From Alisma plantago-aquatica (Eukaryota > Streptophyta > Magnoliopsida > Alismatales > Alismataceae): a stretch of 64,000 nt of DNA. Below are positions 10,501 through 22,242 of the stretch, piece after piece (the stretch's first letter is position 1; every line of letters starts with the position of its first letter). Below the pieces are notes generated by a model. The model made no database searches. It was not told the origin of the DNA and saw only the letters and a list, made by a program, of their open reading frames with translations. The stretch covers positions 1,391,786,863-1,391,850,862 of the forward strand of contig OY856410.1 of assembly GCA_963693085.1 (NCBI GenBank), given 5' to 3'. The position numbers and the translations under genes were made by a program.

Positions 10501-10991
10501 AACCAATAATTTGGAAGAACGTAAAAGTAAGTTCCCGACTCCAATGTATATATTATTTATGTGAACTGTGCTTAGTTGTATTTTTTTAATATTTTGTATG
10601 TTTCAATTTATAGTGCTCTACACAAGACAATGGCTGGGCATGTGCATACTATGTGATGCGATTTATGCAGATGATTATCCAATATGCCGCATTGGATATC
10701 GATACCATACATGAGGTATTATATATAGTCTCATTAGTTAGTATGAAATATATCAATCTTATTTTTATATTATTACTTATATATATATATACATAATTCT
10801 CTTTGTAGGTGTTTAAAACTGACCACACTATAGGTAAACGCTTAAAAGATGTACATGCTCAATATACGATGGAAGTATTAAATGAAGCAAGAGAAGAATG
10901 GGCAAGAGCCATACAAGCAGTGGCGATTGTAAGATATAATTGGGATGCTGATAGCGATGTTGAATGCTATTTTGTAAATGAATATTTCTGA
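7528..10991 (+). pseudogene. CACTA TNP1-like gene: plant transposase (Ptta/En/Spm, Transposase_24) with C-terminal Ulp1/C48 protease-like domain
   Basis: Reconstructed exons with GT/AG borders: 7528-7599, 7717-8004, 8104-8310, 8414-8647, 8730-8915, 8997-9179, 9278-9532, 9608-9879, about 9981-10150, 10239-10358, 10448-10526, 10614-10715, 10809-10991. The first seven keep phase 0. Exons 2-4 give the Transposase_24 signature (GVNRNNFVNYLGVVTRSH; EQWNFLDKEDWDTF; MGPKGFASVHQRLQ), exon 6 a charged helix, exon 7 a DUF8039-like stretch. Exons 10-12 give a cysteine-protease fold: His in GRHWELLVI, Asp in YYLDPAG, Gln and Cys in TQDNGWACAYYVMRFM. The start follows an HDEHxVHDEH acidic repeat. Broken features: an in-frame TAA at 8907-8909 in exon 5 and phase mismatches around exon 9. 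No TNP2 partner is present. Family role: binding sub-terminal repeats; protease role unknown. Confidence 0.85.
8907..8909 (+). other. In-frame stop in exon 5 of the CACTA gene
   Basis: TAA follows 'GLS' and precedes 'EE' at the GT donor (8916). Both flanking exons keep phase 0 and the next exon continues a charged helix, so this is more likely a nonsense mutation than the true end. An earlier unannotated donor could avoid it. Confidence 0.6.
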
Positions 10992-11239
10992 ATGTTTATA
11001 CATGTCTGAATGTTTCTACATGTATTTGAATGTTTCTACATGTGTGAATGTGAGAATTGAATTGATGTCTGAATGTATCTACTTGTGTGAAAAGTATATT
11101 TGTTGATTTTGCAGGTTTGTGGCCTGTTTGTAGGCTGATATCAATGGATGTCGTAAACTTGCAGTTCAGAAAACTGAACTGCAGGTTCTCATCCTGCTGA
11201 CCAGCCACTGCAAGCATGCAAACTGATAAGAAAAAAAAA

Positions 11240-11648
11240 CATAGGCGTCGGTTATTTACAAAACACCGTCATCAAAGGCTTACAGCGTCGGTTATTGGAT
11301 AAAAACCGCCGCCTAATGTGACAAACAACCCGACCGTGCAGGAAAGCACGGTCGTGGCGGGAAATGGCGTCAGTTATTAGTATAACACCGATGCCTATAG
11401 TACTGAACATGGCCATACAAGGAAGCACGTCCGTGGCGTCTGGAAATATGGCGTCGATTATTTAGTTGCAAACGGACGCAGAAAGTGTCCTAGATGGCAC
11501 CCTTTTTGTGGCGCGAACCCTTTTGGCGTCGGTTATAAAACCGACGCCGAAGAGTTCGACCTTTAGTGGTGCCCACATAGACGTCGCTTGATAACCGTCA
11601 CTAAAAGGGGTTAAACAACTGACGCCAAAGACATGTTCTGTAGTAGTG
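11240..11648. promoter_or_regulatory. Right sub-terminal repeats and terminus of CACTA element
   Basis: About ten GGCGTCGGTTAT/AACCGACGCC-type motifs and related degenerate forms end at GTTCTGTAGTAGTG. The stretch also contains two GCACGGTCGTGG-like phrases related to the stem-loop at 6197-6268. Confidence 0.75.
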
Positions 11649-12733
11649 ATGGGATCGAGATATGAAGAAATCATGCATTGATTTTCAATTTCCACCATGG
11701 AATCAAGGTAAACAAAGGTCAAGAATCTTACCAATAGGTTGGGGGTCGTCCCCCTATTGCTCCAAGCTCCCTTGGTCGTTTTTGCAAGTAAGAAATGAAA
11801 GTGGATTCGAAATTCCCTTTCAACTCATGGATAAAGGAGCATATATATGAATTTTATTGAAAATTCATTTAAGAGAGAGAAAGTAGGGATTATCTCCTCC
11901 ATTTCCTTGCCACTTTCTCCCTTCCCTTCCTTGGTTATGAGGCTATCCCCTTTGCCTCATATTCCACTCAATTATCCATGAATTAAAGGAAAACAAATTA
12001 AGCACCTTAACCCTTATAATAATAATAACCATAAGTTAGTGGATATTTCTTTTTCTTTTAATAATGTGAGTGGGTTATCCACTTGCTTGAAATATTTTCG
12101 TGCCTTTGCAAGGCACATGGTCGTCCATTATTTTGCAAATCATCCCTCTCCTTTTGGTTGAAGGGATCTTCAATTAATATATATTTTTTGCTTTAAATTG
12201 AAATAAAGTTCCAATTTATGCTTAAATCTTGATTATTTTAATATCAAGATTCTCTCTCCTCCAAAGTGATCCAAATGAGGCACCCCCTCATTTTATTTTC
12301 TCTACATGATTCCAAGAAAAATTAGGGACTATTTTGTAGTGGTAATTTGCATATTGAACCCTAGGTTTTGGGTAAATTGCACATTACACCAAAACTAGGT
12401 TTTAATGCACAAACATTGCTTTTTCAGCTCTTTCTTGGTACTCAAGCTACCACAAGCCTTACCTCTGCATCATCTTCATTCTCTTGATGCTTCAACACAT
12501 GAGTAACATCTTATCAGGTAACATTTGCAATTTAACCCCTCAACTTGGGTAATTTGCATTTTAGTCCAAAATAAGCAAAACAATGTTTCAACATTATTCG
12601 AAAAGGACTAAAATTGAAACATAAGTTCCCCTTGAACCTTAATTACTTTTCAAAAAATAAGATCAAGCATATAATTAACTTTATTAAGCAAAACACCTAG
12701 GGTTAAGGCATAACCCAGGTCAGGGATGTTACA
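11649..12733 (-). mobile_element. Block A inverted copy, outer part: gypsy 3' LTR start
   Basis: On the minus strand it starts TGTAACATCCCTGACC at 12733. Just upstream (minus sense) lie AGGGGTTTATGATT and TTCGGGGACGAAATCC, the arrangement seen before 3' LTRs of Tekay-type gypsy elements. It is the reverse complement of 2020 to about 3100. Short open frames inside are shadows of LTR sequence. Confidence 0.7.
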
Positions 12734-13820
12734 AATCATAAACCCCTAACAAGGATTTCGTCCCCGAAATCCCAGATAAAAAGGAGAAATATATTATTCA
12801 TTTGTTGTATCATAAAGTCTCCACATAACATCTCATTGTTATGGAGACACCATAGAACTTTGATCAATACAAAGTTCTTCCACACAAAATTCTCATAGAA
12901 TCAAACACATAGGACATATACTCTACTATCCTTTCATTATTGACTGTGGAGTTAATTCTATGTCAGGTAACACTTTTCTTATTTAGATCGAGGTTATTTG
13001 TTAATTTAATTTGATAAAATTTTCTTACAATAATTATACAATTATTCCTTCAAATAGTTCATTCTCATCAATGTTATGTTTATGCAAAGCATAAACCCCT
13101 AACATATGATGTCCATGCTACATTAGGTAACTGGACTGATTCTACAGTTAACCAGTCTAGGTAACCATCATAAAATAGCATGATATTTCTCAGATACCAG
13201 AATCCCCTACCTTGGTATATAACACATGTGTTAATAAACACATCATATCCTCATCTTCATTTTTGTTTATAAGTTGATTTATAATTAAATCAAATTCCTC
13301 CGTATATCGATTAGAATGTGGTAGAAATTTCCATGCCACATCTCCTTCTTGATTAGGCTTCTTTGGATTGTTTCAGAATGATTACTTGATTAGAGTAATC
13401 AGAAAGATAACAATCTAGGTATGTCATACTTACCTTGCATTCAATAAATGAATACATGGCCAGGGTATTCAAGAACTGAAATTAGGTAGTATGTATTTAT
13501 TTTATTTTATGTTTTCATCTCTTTAAATTTTGATATACTTAATATCTTAGATTTTTCTCTGAGTTCCTTTTTCATCTCTTCCCTTCCTTAAAGGAGAAAG
13601 AGAAATTTCAAAACATATAAAAGAATATTAAACTGAACACAAGTTTTCATTCTACTTATCTCTTCCTCATATCCTCAAAGGATTATACAGATAAACTAAA
13701 TAACAACTACCTTTCTTATAGTAGGGAACAGAAGATAATTCAAAATAGAAAGTTCTATCTTGACAAGTCTACCTTCTACCAGTTATCTAGTGTCTTGTAT
13801 GTTGGGTCACCCCATCACTT
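12734..13820 (-). mobile_element. Residual gypsy internal DNA, pol missing
   Basis: Between the polypurine-tract region (12734-12775) and the gag zinc knuckle there is about 1.1 kb without any recognisable protease, reverse transcriptase, RNase H or integrase. The gag-bearing element has therefore lost its pol region or never had one. Confidence 0.6.
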
Positions 13821-13821
13821 T

Positions 13822-14803
13822 CTATTTGGGCATTGCCACCTTAGATGTCCTCTCTGTCCACATCTATAGCAGGCTCTGAGCCTTTTAGGTGACTATTGCT
13901 TGGGTGCACTACATTGTGGTTGAGTCGGTACTACTGAAATCTTTGTTTGTTTAGTACCACCAATTCCTTGTTCCTGCGACTGTTTAGACTTCCTTTTAAG
14001 GTCTATCTCATGTTTCTTTATCATAGACCCTTCTATCCTTCGAATTGACTCCACAAATGTGGCAAACCTCTCTCTACTTTCTAGGGCAGATGTCGGAATA
14101 GACATCTCTGCATTCAATTCTTTCTCAAAACATCGAATCTTTTCCTCCTCAATAGCATCCATCTGAGGATAAAATCGTAAAAGTTCCATGAACTTAACCT
14201 GATATTCACTTATTGACATGGCTCCCTGTCGTATCTTCTCAAACTGTGAGATTTTTCATCTAAATAAGTCCTTGGAAAATACTTATTGACGAATTCTCGA
14301 CGGAATTCCTCCCATCCAACCTCTTCATCATTCCTTTTTATTTCTTCTATAGCCCACCAATGTCCAACACTACCCTTCAAAAGGTACACAACATGTTTAA
14401 CTTTGTTAGCATCCGGGATACTAAGGATCTTAAAAGCCTTTTCTAATTCAGTGAGCCAGAGATCAACATCTGCTGGGTCAGATGTCCCAGCATATTCTAT
14501 GGCTCCTACACGACGTAGTCGTTCAAAGGTCTTACCAGACCCATATCCCTCATTGGAAATTGGTGCCCTAGGTGCTGGTGCTGGCATTCGGTCTGCCATA
14601 CACTTCAGTGTAGTCATGAGTTGCCCAAAAAGATTATGAACATCTGGGTTTCCTCTCGTGACTTCATCAACATGGAGATTTTTAGGCATTGGTTCCTCCC
14701 TCGCCTGATACCTTGCACCTCCCACTATTGCAGCAACATTGCTCTCAGCAACGTGTTCCTCGTGTTCTCCAGACATCTTGGAGTTATATATCTTCTTCTG
14801 CAT
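13822..14803 (-). pseudogene. Ty3-gypsy gag (frameshifted) with zinc knuckle
   Basis: From an ATG at 14803 the frame runs through a retrotransposon Gag domain: EYAGTSDPADVDLWLTELEK, VYLLKGSVGHWW, WEEFRREFVNKYFPRTYLDE. It shifts by one base near 14245-14252; the continuing frame (SQFEKIRQGAMSISEYQVKF) runs to a stop at 13893. Beyond that stop a CCHC knuckle, CYRCGQRGHLRWQC, is still readable at about 13835-13876. Gag forms the virus-like particle. The order knuckle-gag-PBS-LTR shows a minus-strand element whose 5' LTR begins at 14912. Confidence 0.88.
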
Positions 14804-14893
14804 AAACAGAAGGCACTATAAGATACACTGGGGTACACTTAGAATAGACTCGACACCTTAGTCCTATGTCTCTATAGACTCAACGAACCTAGA

Positions 14894-14905
14894 GCTCTGA
14901 TACCA
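14894..14905 (-). other. Primer-binding site of gag-bearing gypsy element
   Basis: Minus-strand TGGTATCAGAGC matches the initiator tRNA-Met 3' end and sits six bases from the LTR terminus (minus-strand GGATGCCACA ending at 14912). Confidence 0.9.
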
Positions 14906-14911
14906 CTAAAT

Positions 14912-16322
14912 TGTGGCATCCAACTCATAAAAACAAGATTAACTAATGCAAAAGCGTATCATTCGCAGTGGATTAACAAAAATCACTAAAATTTAAACCT
15001 TTTGCAAAGAGGTCCATACACAGGAAAACTCTTTTATCAAGAACCAATGTATATCATCTACATCCTGGTTCATAAGCATATCACATGTACTATCTCTTCT
15101 CGAGAATTATATACAACAATTACTTTGTCAGAATTATACTTAAGCAACTAAAAATCTCAAGGTATCAAGCCAAAATCTCAGATCGATACATTAAAAGAAC
15201 TAACTACTAACTTCGAGGACCTGAGAGTACAAAGACGACACATATGACTTCTATCTACAAGACACGACAGACAGTACACTCAACCTGAGTTGTTAGTGCT
15301 GTCCTTGCTTCTATTGATGTTCTTCCTCTGCAAGATATTCTCAGTCTCCTCCGTGCTTGTCCACCTAAAAATGTTGGATCCCATGGGGGTGAGACAATTG
15401 TAATTGCCCCAGCGAGAGATATAACTCTCTGCCAAAAACATTATTATTGCAGTTTAATGATATAAAACTAGGCAGAGGATAAGTAGTTTAAAGCATTCTC
15501 ATATTTTAAAGCATTGCAACTATTTATGATAGAACAATAAATCATCTATCCTCTTAATAAGGAATAGGAAGAACATGTATATCATTTATCTACCATATCA
15601 TTTCAACATCTCAAGCTTTTCCTTATTATCCTAATATGTCACCCATGATTCATTCTTGTTTTCATCTATTGGCCTTAGCCAATCTGCTAAACACATATTG
15701 AATTATTCTAGACATAAGAGTATACATCATCATATTCTATCTAGGCATTGGACTATGCCAATCCCTTGGTTATAGGATTCATGCCTCTGCCATGTATTGG
15801 ACTTTAACCAATCCTGATTACACTGCCAGGCATTGGACTCTACCAATCCTGATTACAGGCTTCATGCCTCTGCCAGGTATTGGACTTTAACCAATCCTGA
15901 TTACACAGCCAGGCAGTGGACTCTAACCACTCATGATTACATAGCCATGCAGTGGACTCTAACCACTCCTGACTACAGGCTTCATGCCTCTGCCAGGTAT
16001 TGGACTTTAACCAATCCCGATTACACAACCAGATAGTGGACTCTAACCACTCCTGTTTATAGGCTTCATGCCTTTGCCAGGTATTGGACTTTAACCAATC
16101 CTGATTACATAGCCAGGCATTGGACTCTACCAATCCTGATTACACAGATCATGGGATATAAATTCCTTTAACTCATCATTGATCATCAAATCCTTCTCTA
16201 GGATCTGAACCCTGAGGTTAGCCTTCATAGCTTTTCACATTCTTTATTGAATACAATTGTTCCTTTTATTAAGTTTATTAAAACGATATCATTTCTTACA
16301 ATAAACTTTTATAATCATGATT
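14912..16322 (-). mobile_element. 5' LTR of minus-strand gypsy element (distal boundary uncertain)
   Basis: The boundary next to the PBS is clear: plus-strand TGTGGCATCC. The distal part holds the hairpin minisatellite and the segment shared with 1846-2019. Whether the LTR stops at the junction with block A (about 16322-16328) or runs into it could not be decided. The corresponding 3' LTR is recognisable only as segment X at about 1641-2019. Confidence 0.6.
15660..16145. repeat. Hairpin-forming minisatellite, copy 2 (longer array)
   Basis: About ten alternating mini-inverted repeats: ATTGGCC-TTA-GCCAAT, AGTGG-N-CCACT, ATTGG-N-CCAAT and AGGC-TTCAT-GCCT, joined by CCTGATTACA. Homologous to 1641-1845. 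Open frames on both strands here follow from the 3-compatible unit lengths. Confidence 0.85.
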
Positions 16323-17127
16323 TGTAACATCCCTGACCTGGGTTATGCCTTAACCCTAGGTGTTTTGTTTAAGAAAGATAATTATATGTTTGATTTTATC
16401 TTTTGAAAAGTAATTAAGGCTCAAAAGGAACTTATGTTTCAATTTTAGTCCTTTTTGAACAATGTTGAAATAATGTTTTACCTGTTTTGGACTAAAGTGC
16501 AAATTACCCAAGTTGAGGGGTTAAATTGCTCATGATAAGATGTTCCTCAAGTGTTGAAGCATCATAAGGATGAAAACAATGCAGTGGCATGGCCTGTGGT
16601 AGCCTGAGTACCAAGAAAGAGCTGATAAAGCAATGGTTGTGCATTAAAATCTAGTTTTGGTGTAATGTGCAATTTACCCAAAACATAGGGTTCAATATAC
16701 AAATTACCATTTCAAAATAGTCCCTAATTTTTCTTGGCATCATGTAGATCAAAGAAAATGAGAGGGTCATCTCATTTGTATCTCTTTGGAGGAGAGATAA
16801 TCTTGATATTAAAATAATCAAGATTTAAGCATAATTGGAACTTTACTTCAATTTAATGCAAAAATAATTATATTAATTAAAGAACCCTTCAACCAAAAGG
16901 TGAGGGATGAGTTTTTAAGAGAATGGAAGACCATGTGCCTTGCAAAGGCACGAAAATATCTAAAGGAAGTGGATAACTCACTCACCTTATTATAAGAAAA
17001 AGAAATATCCACTCACTTATGGATATTATTATAAAATGATTTAAGGTGCTTAATTTGCTTTTCTTTAAATCATGGATAATTGAGAGGAATAAGAGGCAAG
17101 GAATATAGCCTCATATATAAGGAAGAT
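16323..17127 (+). mobile_element. Block A, forward partial copy
   Basis: Nearly identical to 2020-2826, including TGTAACATCCCTGACC. It ends abruptly at AAGGAAGA (17127), where a nine-base filler joins it to a fragment of an unrelated LTR. Confidence 0.8.
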
Positions 17128-17135
17128 CCTATATA

Positions 17136-17365
17136 AGAGTATGAAGATCATATATAAATGGTTCGATTTGTGGTGATGATATAGCATGATTCTTTAGTTC
17201 AAAAGTGCAAAATAGCACCCCACATTGTGAAATTGATCCTCATAGTGGCCAAATTGGAACATCGCAACTATCCAATTATGAAACTAATATAAATTGAGTA
17301 AGAGACACTTGATGAGAGAGGAAGAGTACAATAGAAGAGAGAGAGAGAAAATTGAGGTTTTCACA
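17136..17365 (-). mobile_element. Truncated 3' LTR of large gypsy derivative
   Basis: The segment matches 22019-22246, the first ~230 bases of the 2.7 kb LTR, with scattered differences. On the minus strand it starts TGTGAAAACCTC at 17365 and is preceded by the polypurine tract GTAAGGAGGGAAGGA and by AATTTCGAGGACAAAATTCC. The rest of this LTR is missing. Confidence 0.85.
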
Positions 17366-19519
17366 TCCTTCCCTCCTTACAAGGAATTTTGTCCTCGAAA
17401 TTTATCTAAGATCATGGTCAGAAGTCATAGTCAAAAACCATTGAGCTTAGGTATCCAATCATAGTTGTCAAGGCATTCCCCTAAAATGAGATGCACACTA
17501 GGCTATCATTATCAAGGGTGCACTCATATCGATCATATATGTGTTACTTCGTGTTTTATCACATAATGACATCATTATGGCATTAGAGTTTTCTGTCACA
17601 TAGTATCCATACATTAGGGTTTTTGTTCATATATTCATATGAGACCAAGGGGTATCATAAAAATCTATGTTATCAATTCTCAAATGAATATGTTCATGGT
17701 CATGGCATCAAAAGAGACTAACATCGAGTGTGTATCTCATCTTTACTCTAAATTTCATGCATGCTTTTTGTTTTCCTCAAAATTTATACCAACTCTAATC
17801 AATTATGTTCATTATTATTCCATTCAAATCTAAAATTAAACAATTTATTCAGCATGTTTATTCGAGTTATAACTCTAAGAGTATCATCATATCGAGTTGA
17901 TCATTTTTCATTTGGGTATGAGATTAGGCATGTTACCCCCGATTCTTCAAGCTAAGATTTAATGACATCATCATATTAATTTCATGATTTGAAAGTTATA
18001 TATTTTATGTATAGATAATTCATATTAGGTATACCTTATGAGAGTGGATTATCGTGCATATTCAAGTTTTTAAACATAAGTGAGATATTTCATGTATCAA
18101 GCATCATTCCAGGAACAACATTATCATCAATGTCAAGATTTTCAAATTCTCTCACTTATATCTAGAAAGGGCTTCACAAGCTCAAGCCACTCAAGCTAAG
18201 ACATATGTGTCCAACAAGACATATTAACCACAACCTTCTACCTGTAACAAAAATCTCTACCCATATTTCGAGAAACAAGGATAACCACCAGATTCCTTTA
18301 TATACAACTACTAACCCGAGTATGAGGCTCGTCATGGACATTACACATCGTATACATCATCTTAGAGTCTTGGGACATCTCCCTCACCTATATAGCAAGC
18401 ATCACACTTTCAATTGCCTCTTTCTCTAGGGTTAGATATTTTCATAGGACATCTAGGGTTCGACATTTTCAAGGAAACCACACACTAGGTCACTCAACTC
18501 ATATACTTAGAAGTATTCTAGTTAGGGACTCGCCATCAAGTATTTCATCATTATTTTTCAACATTTCAAATATTTTGGAGTTTAGGTACACTAACCTTCT
18601 CCCAAGGCGGGTCAACTCATATCAAAAGGTCACCCTATTCATATGTCCCATGCTAGAGGTCCTCCTATGTAAAGATATTGAGGCCCATGTTGGTCTCAAA
18701 CTGTATATCACATATCATATCTCAACACGTACACAACTAGGTACAAGCAAGCATGCCAACCCACTAGCTATGTTTAGCACATCACCCAAGCCATATGTAT
18801 CATACAAGGTGCTAGGTTTATATAGGGTTGCATGGTCCAACTCATTCCATACCGTTAACCTATGTGAATTTCTCAAGGACAAATTTGGGTCTTATTAACA
18901 TCAACATCATTAACAACATTAGCATCAACATCGAGATTGATATTAACATCAACATCATCATCAATAACATTACAATCATCTTAGGTTTCTAGGTTACTCA
19001 CTTGCCTGACCTATATCATGGCTCTAGACAACTCTAGAGACTATCACTATCATCTAAGCTCTCATCTAGACTTGATGTTACCTCCTTTTCTCTTAGGTTA
19101 CATAGACACTCACTGCCTTTCTGGGTGTGGTAACATTTTTCATAGCTACATATACTAGTACTGAAAATAGATTTTCTCTAACATTGAAACATTCGATGAA
19201 AACCACCATATTCCATTTGAATAAAACCAAAACCAAAACGAGTTACCACACTCATTAGGCAGTCTAGTATCATGATACCTAGAGAACTAGCAAGAACATG
19301 ATGCACACTTGTGTAGACATCCTAAGCACATGTCGTGAATCATGTCTAGGGAGGTAATTTACACAAGTCTACACCTAGTTCTAGAACATCTAGGTTCTAA
19401 CCTAGAGGCTAAGTCAACCTAGTCAACAAAGGACATCTTATTAAGTTTCTAGGGTTGAGATGTAAGGTGAGTTTAGTTTGTGTTTCATGTGAGCAATGTT
19501 TGGTGTAGTTATTGTTCAT
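17366..19519 (-). mobile_element. Non-coding internal region of gypsy derivative (LARD-like)
   Basis: About 2.15 kb lies between polypurine tract and PBS. No Gag or Pol motif is recognisable in any frame; short open frames at 17639-17955, 18205-18429 and 18575-18898 match no family I know. CATCAACAT-type micro-repeats lie near 18900-18965. The structure fits a large retrotransposon derivative moved by proteins of another element. Confidence 0.65.
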
Positions 19520-19531
19520 GCTCTAATACCA
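19520..19531 (-). other. Primer-binding site of LARD-like element
   Basis: Minus-strand TGGTATTAGAGC is an initiator-tRNA-Met PBS with one C-to-T change, two bases from the LTR end. Confidence 0.85.
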
Positions 19532-19533
19532 TC

Positions 19534-22242
19534 TGTCATGGAACCGGAATCCCAGTCCCATGAACCAAACATTTACCAAAGGCAACATGCGAAAGTGTAA
19601 AGCTTAGCACACATGAACATATAACAAGATAAAGGCACCAACCCAATCTCGACATTCAACAAGTATAAATTATACAAAATGCATTATATTCATGAATTCA
19701 GTTACATATTTCCAGAGTCAAGGTACAAGTCATTGATGTGCACTAAATCTAGATCTTGCAACAAGTACACCTAGCATAGCTCAGCGAGTCCATCAACCTT
19801 CTATCCATCTCTGAACCTAAAAACAAAATATGAAAAATGATTCAACACACGAGGTGTTGAGTATGGGGCAGAAAGATACATATATGTATAAGCTTTGCAT
19901 AATTTGAAAATATTTCAAGAATAAATGAATAAGAATAAACATGTTAATTGTTTAACAAAATGCAAAACCATATTTTATGTCATTTCACTCCATTATACCA
20001 ACACTATCAAGCATGTTTAAGGCCTTTGACCATCTTCCCGTCGGAAGGGTCCATAAGGGTTCTCAAGATTAGCTAACCCTTTTATACGAGAGGGACCTCA
20101 AGGCCATTTCCAAGAGCTAATCCTTTATCAACAATATTATAATGGAGTTCTATATATATGAGTTCAAGTTATAAAACTAACGAGGCAAACATCGAGTACG
20201 ACATAGCAATACTACATGGCAATATTTGAGCAAGTAAACAAACAAGCATACAATACATGTATTTTCAAGCAAGAAAGTGATATTCATATAACTAGATAAG
20301 ACCCATACCTGATTCAGAGATTTCATAACCTAACATATCCTTCACCATCTAGCCACATGCCAAACCTGATTAAGAACAAGATTGCATATATACATTAGAT
20401 TCTCATCATTAACCCTGATTATCTTTATTTTAGGGTTTTGACCAAGTTGGGTTCAAGGTTGGTTATTAGTACATTAGATGATCTCATATTGATTTACAGT
20501 CCATCATAAGAGTGTGGTTCAAGTTTCATATGCTTTCGAGGTTTCATGTGGACATGACAAGATTAAGGACACTTATGCTCAAAGTAGGTCACAAGACTCA
20601 TAATCAAGGTCAAAGATCATAAATGAATAAGAGCCAAGCATAAGGGATGGTTTAGATCAGCAAGAATAGACCATAACAAACACATTCAAAGTAAGGTGAT
20701 GTCCACTAGGGTCTAAGCATCAAACCACCAACATGGGGTACCAACATTCACTCATACATGCAATTATCGTAATAGCATACTTATGTCATCAAGAGTACAA
20801 GGAAGGTTATAAGACTTCCAAAGGGTCCCAACAGCATAAAAAAATACTGACTCATGATCGGTTAAGCATTGGGAGTCATTAGGTAGCAAGGTTAGCATCA
20901 AAAGAGCAATGTATAACATTATAGTCCAATATGGTCAAATATGTATAGAAAGGAGTCATATATGAGCATTAGGGGGAGTAGGACCTTCATTAGTTCAAGG
21001 ATGGATAAAAGATATTGATTTAAGGATCAGGGGGTAGGTTGAGTATCAAGATCCAAACATGAATCATAATCATGTGTTAAACATATTCAAAGTACTCAAA
21101 GGTTATATCTTTAGCAATATAAGGTAACTATAAGAAGATTCAGGGTCTGGAAATATGCTCATGTTGTAGGTCTTTTTCTTCTCATAAATTTTCATATATT
21201 ATATGTGGGTTTTGACCAAAGGAGAAAGATGTTACATGTTTTTGAAGTTTCAACCATAATCATTGGGGAGTAGAGGGATTCTACCTCAGAGTTGGGCCTC
21301 CCATGCATACTGGGCCTTGGACGCCCATTGATCTGTTGGTTGGGTCTCCGGCCTTGCTGGTCCAAGCCCAAGCGGGTGTCTCCCCCTTTCTCGCAATCCT
21401 CTATTCTGAGGATGGAACAAAGGACAAATAGGGGAGCTCTTCTCCCGTTCCTTAGTGCTACGGTGACTGTGGCCGACCTAGAGAAAGCCAGTCACAGTTG
21501 GTTCTGTGGGGCGCGCCGATCACCCACTAGCATCCTGGTCCTCTTCCACAACTTGGAGTGAACAAGAGGGTGTCTTACCCTTGTAGCACCGGCCGCACAG
21601 AAGGACGAAGCAGTAGGAACGGGAGGGCACTAGGGAGAGCTAGCAGCGTGATGTGAGAAAGGGAAAGGAGAAGTGACGCCGACTGAGAAGGGTGGGTATA
21701 TAAAGCATCATCTAGTCTAGGGTTTGGGTTCACGGAATGCCGTCTTCACTCCTTTCCCGATCTGGCTGGAAGAAGCACTCCGGTCGTGCGATCCTTTTCT
21801 AAAGCAGAAGAAGTGGGTTAGGCGGCTGGGCCACGTGCCTGCTCTTGGGCCCCAATAGGGCCAACCCAAAGCAACAAAAGGAGTAGCATTTCGACATAAA
21901 TCAAATTAATCCAAGGAAAATTTCAAAACTTCATAACTAGAGTTAGGGAGGTCCGATTGTGGTGATTCTTGCGCTGTTGGAAACAAAATTGAATCCTCAA
22001 TAACATGAAATACATTATAGAGTATGAAGATCATATATAAATGGTTCAATTTACGATGATGATATAGCATGATTCTTTAGTTCAAAAGTGCAAAATAGCA
22101 CCCCACAATGTGAAACTGACCCTCGTAGTGGCCAAATTGAAACATCACAACTATCCAATTATGAAACTAATATAAATTGAATAAGAGATACTTGATGAGA
22201 GAGGAAGAGTACAATAGAAGAGAGATAGAAAATCGAGGTTGT

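Larger units (their letters stand above)
5394..11648 (+). mobile_element. CACTA (En/Spm-like) DNA transposon, 6255 bp
   Basis: The left end is CACTACTACAGAAACAAC and the right end is its inverted counterpart (...GTTCTGTAGTAGTG), sharing 13 terminal bases. The flanks are a 3-bp duplication ATG at 5391-5393 and 11649-11651, the CACTA hallmark. Both ends are packed with sub-terminal GGCGTCGGTT/AACCGACGCC motifs, the usual transposase-binding repeats. It interrupts an inverted LTR-like block. It carries one gene (7528-10991) of the TNP1/Ulp1 class and no recognisable TNP2 catalytic transposase, so it is probably non-autonomous. Two extra internal copies of the right terminus occur at 6855 and 7245. 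Confidence 0.93.

Noticed and set aside
2020..12733. Giant Mutator-like transposon with long terminal inverted repeats
   Set aside because: No 9-bp target duplication or MURA transposase; the right arm is preceded by a gypsy polypurine tract and TTCGGGGACGAAAT, favouring inverted LTRs.
21292..21561. 89-codon plus-strand frame with Trp/Cys/Pro-rich protein
   Set aside because: Lies in the promoter-proximal GC patch of a gypsy LTR.
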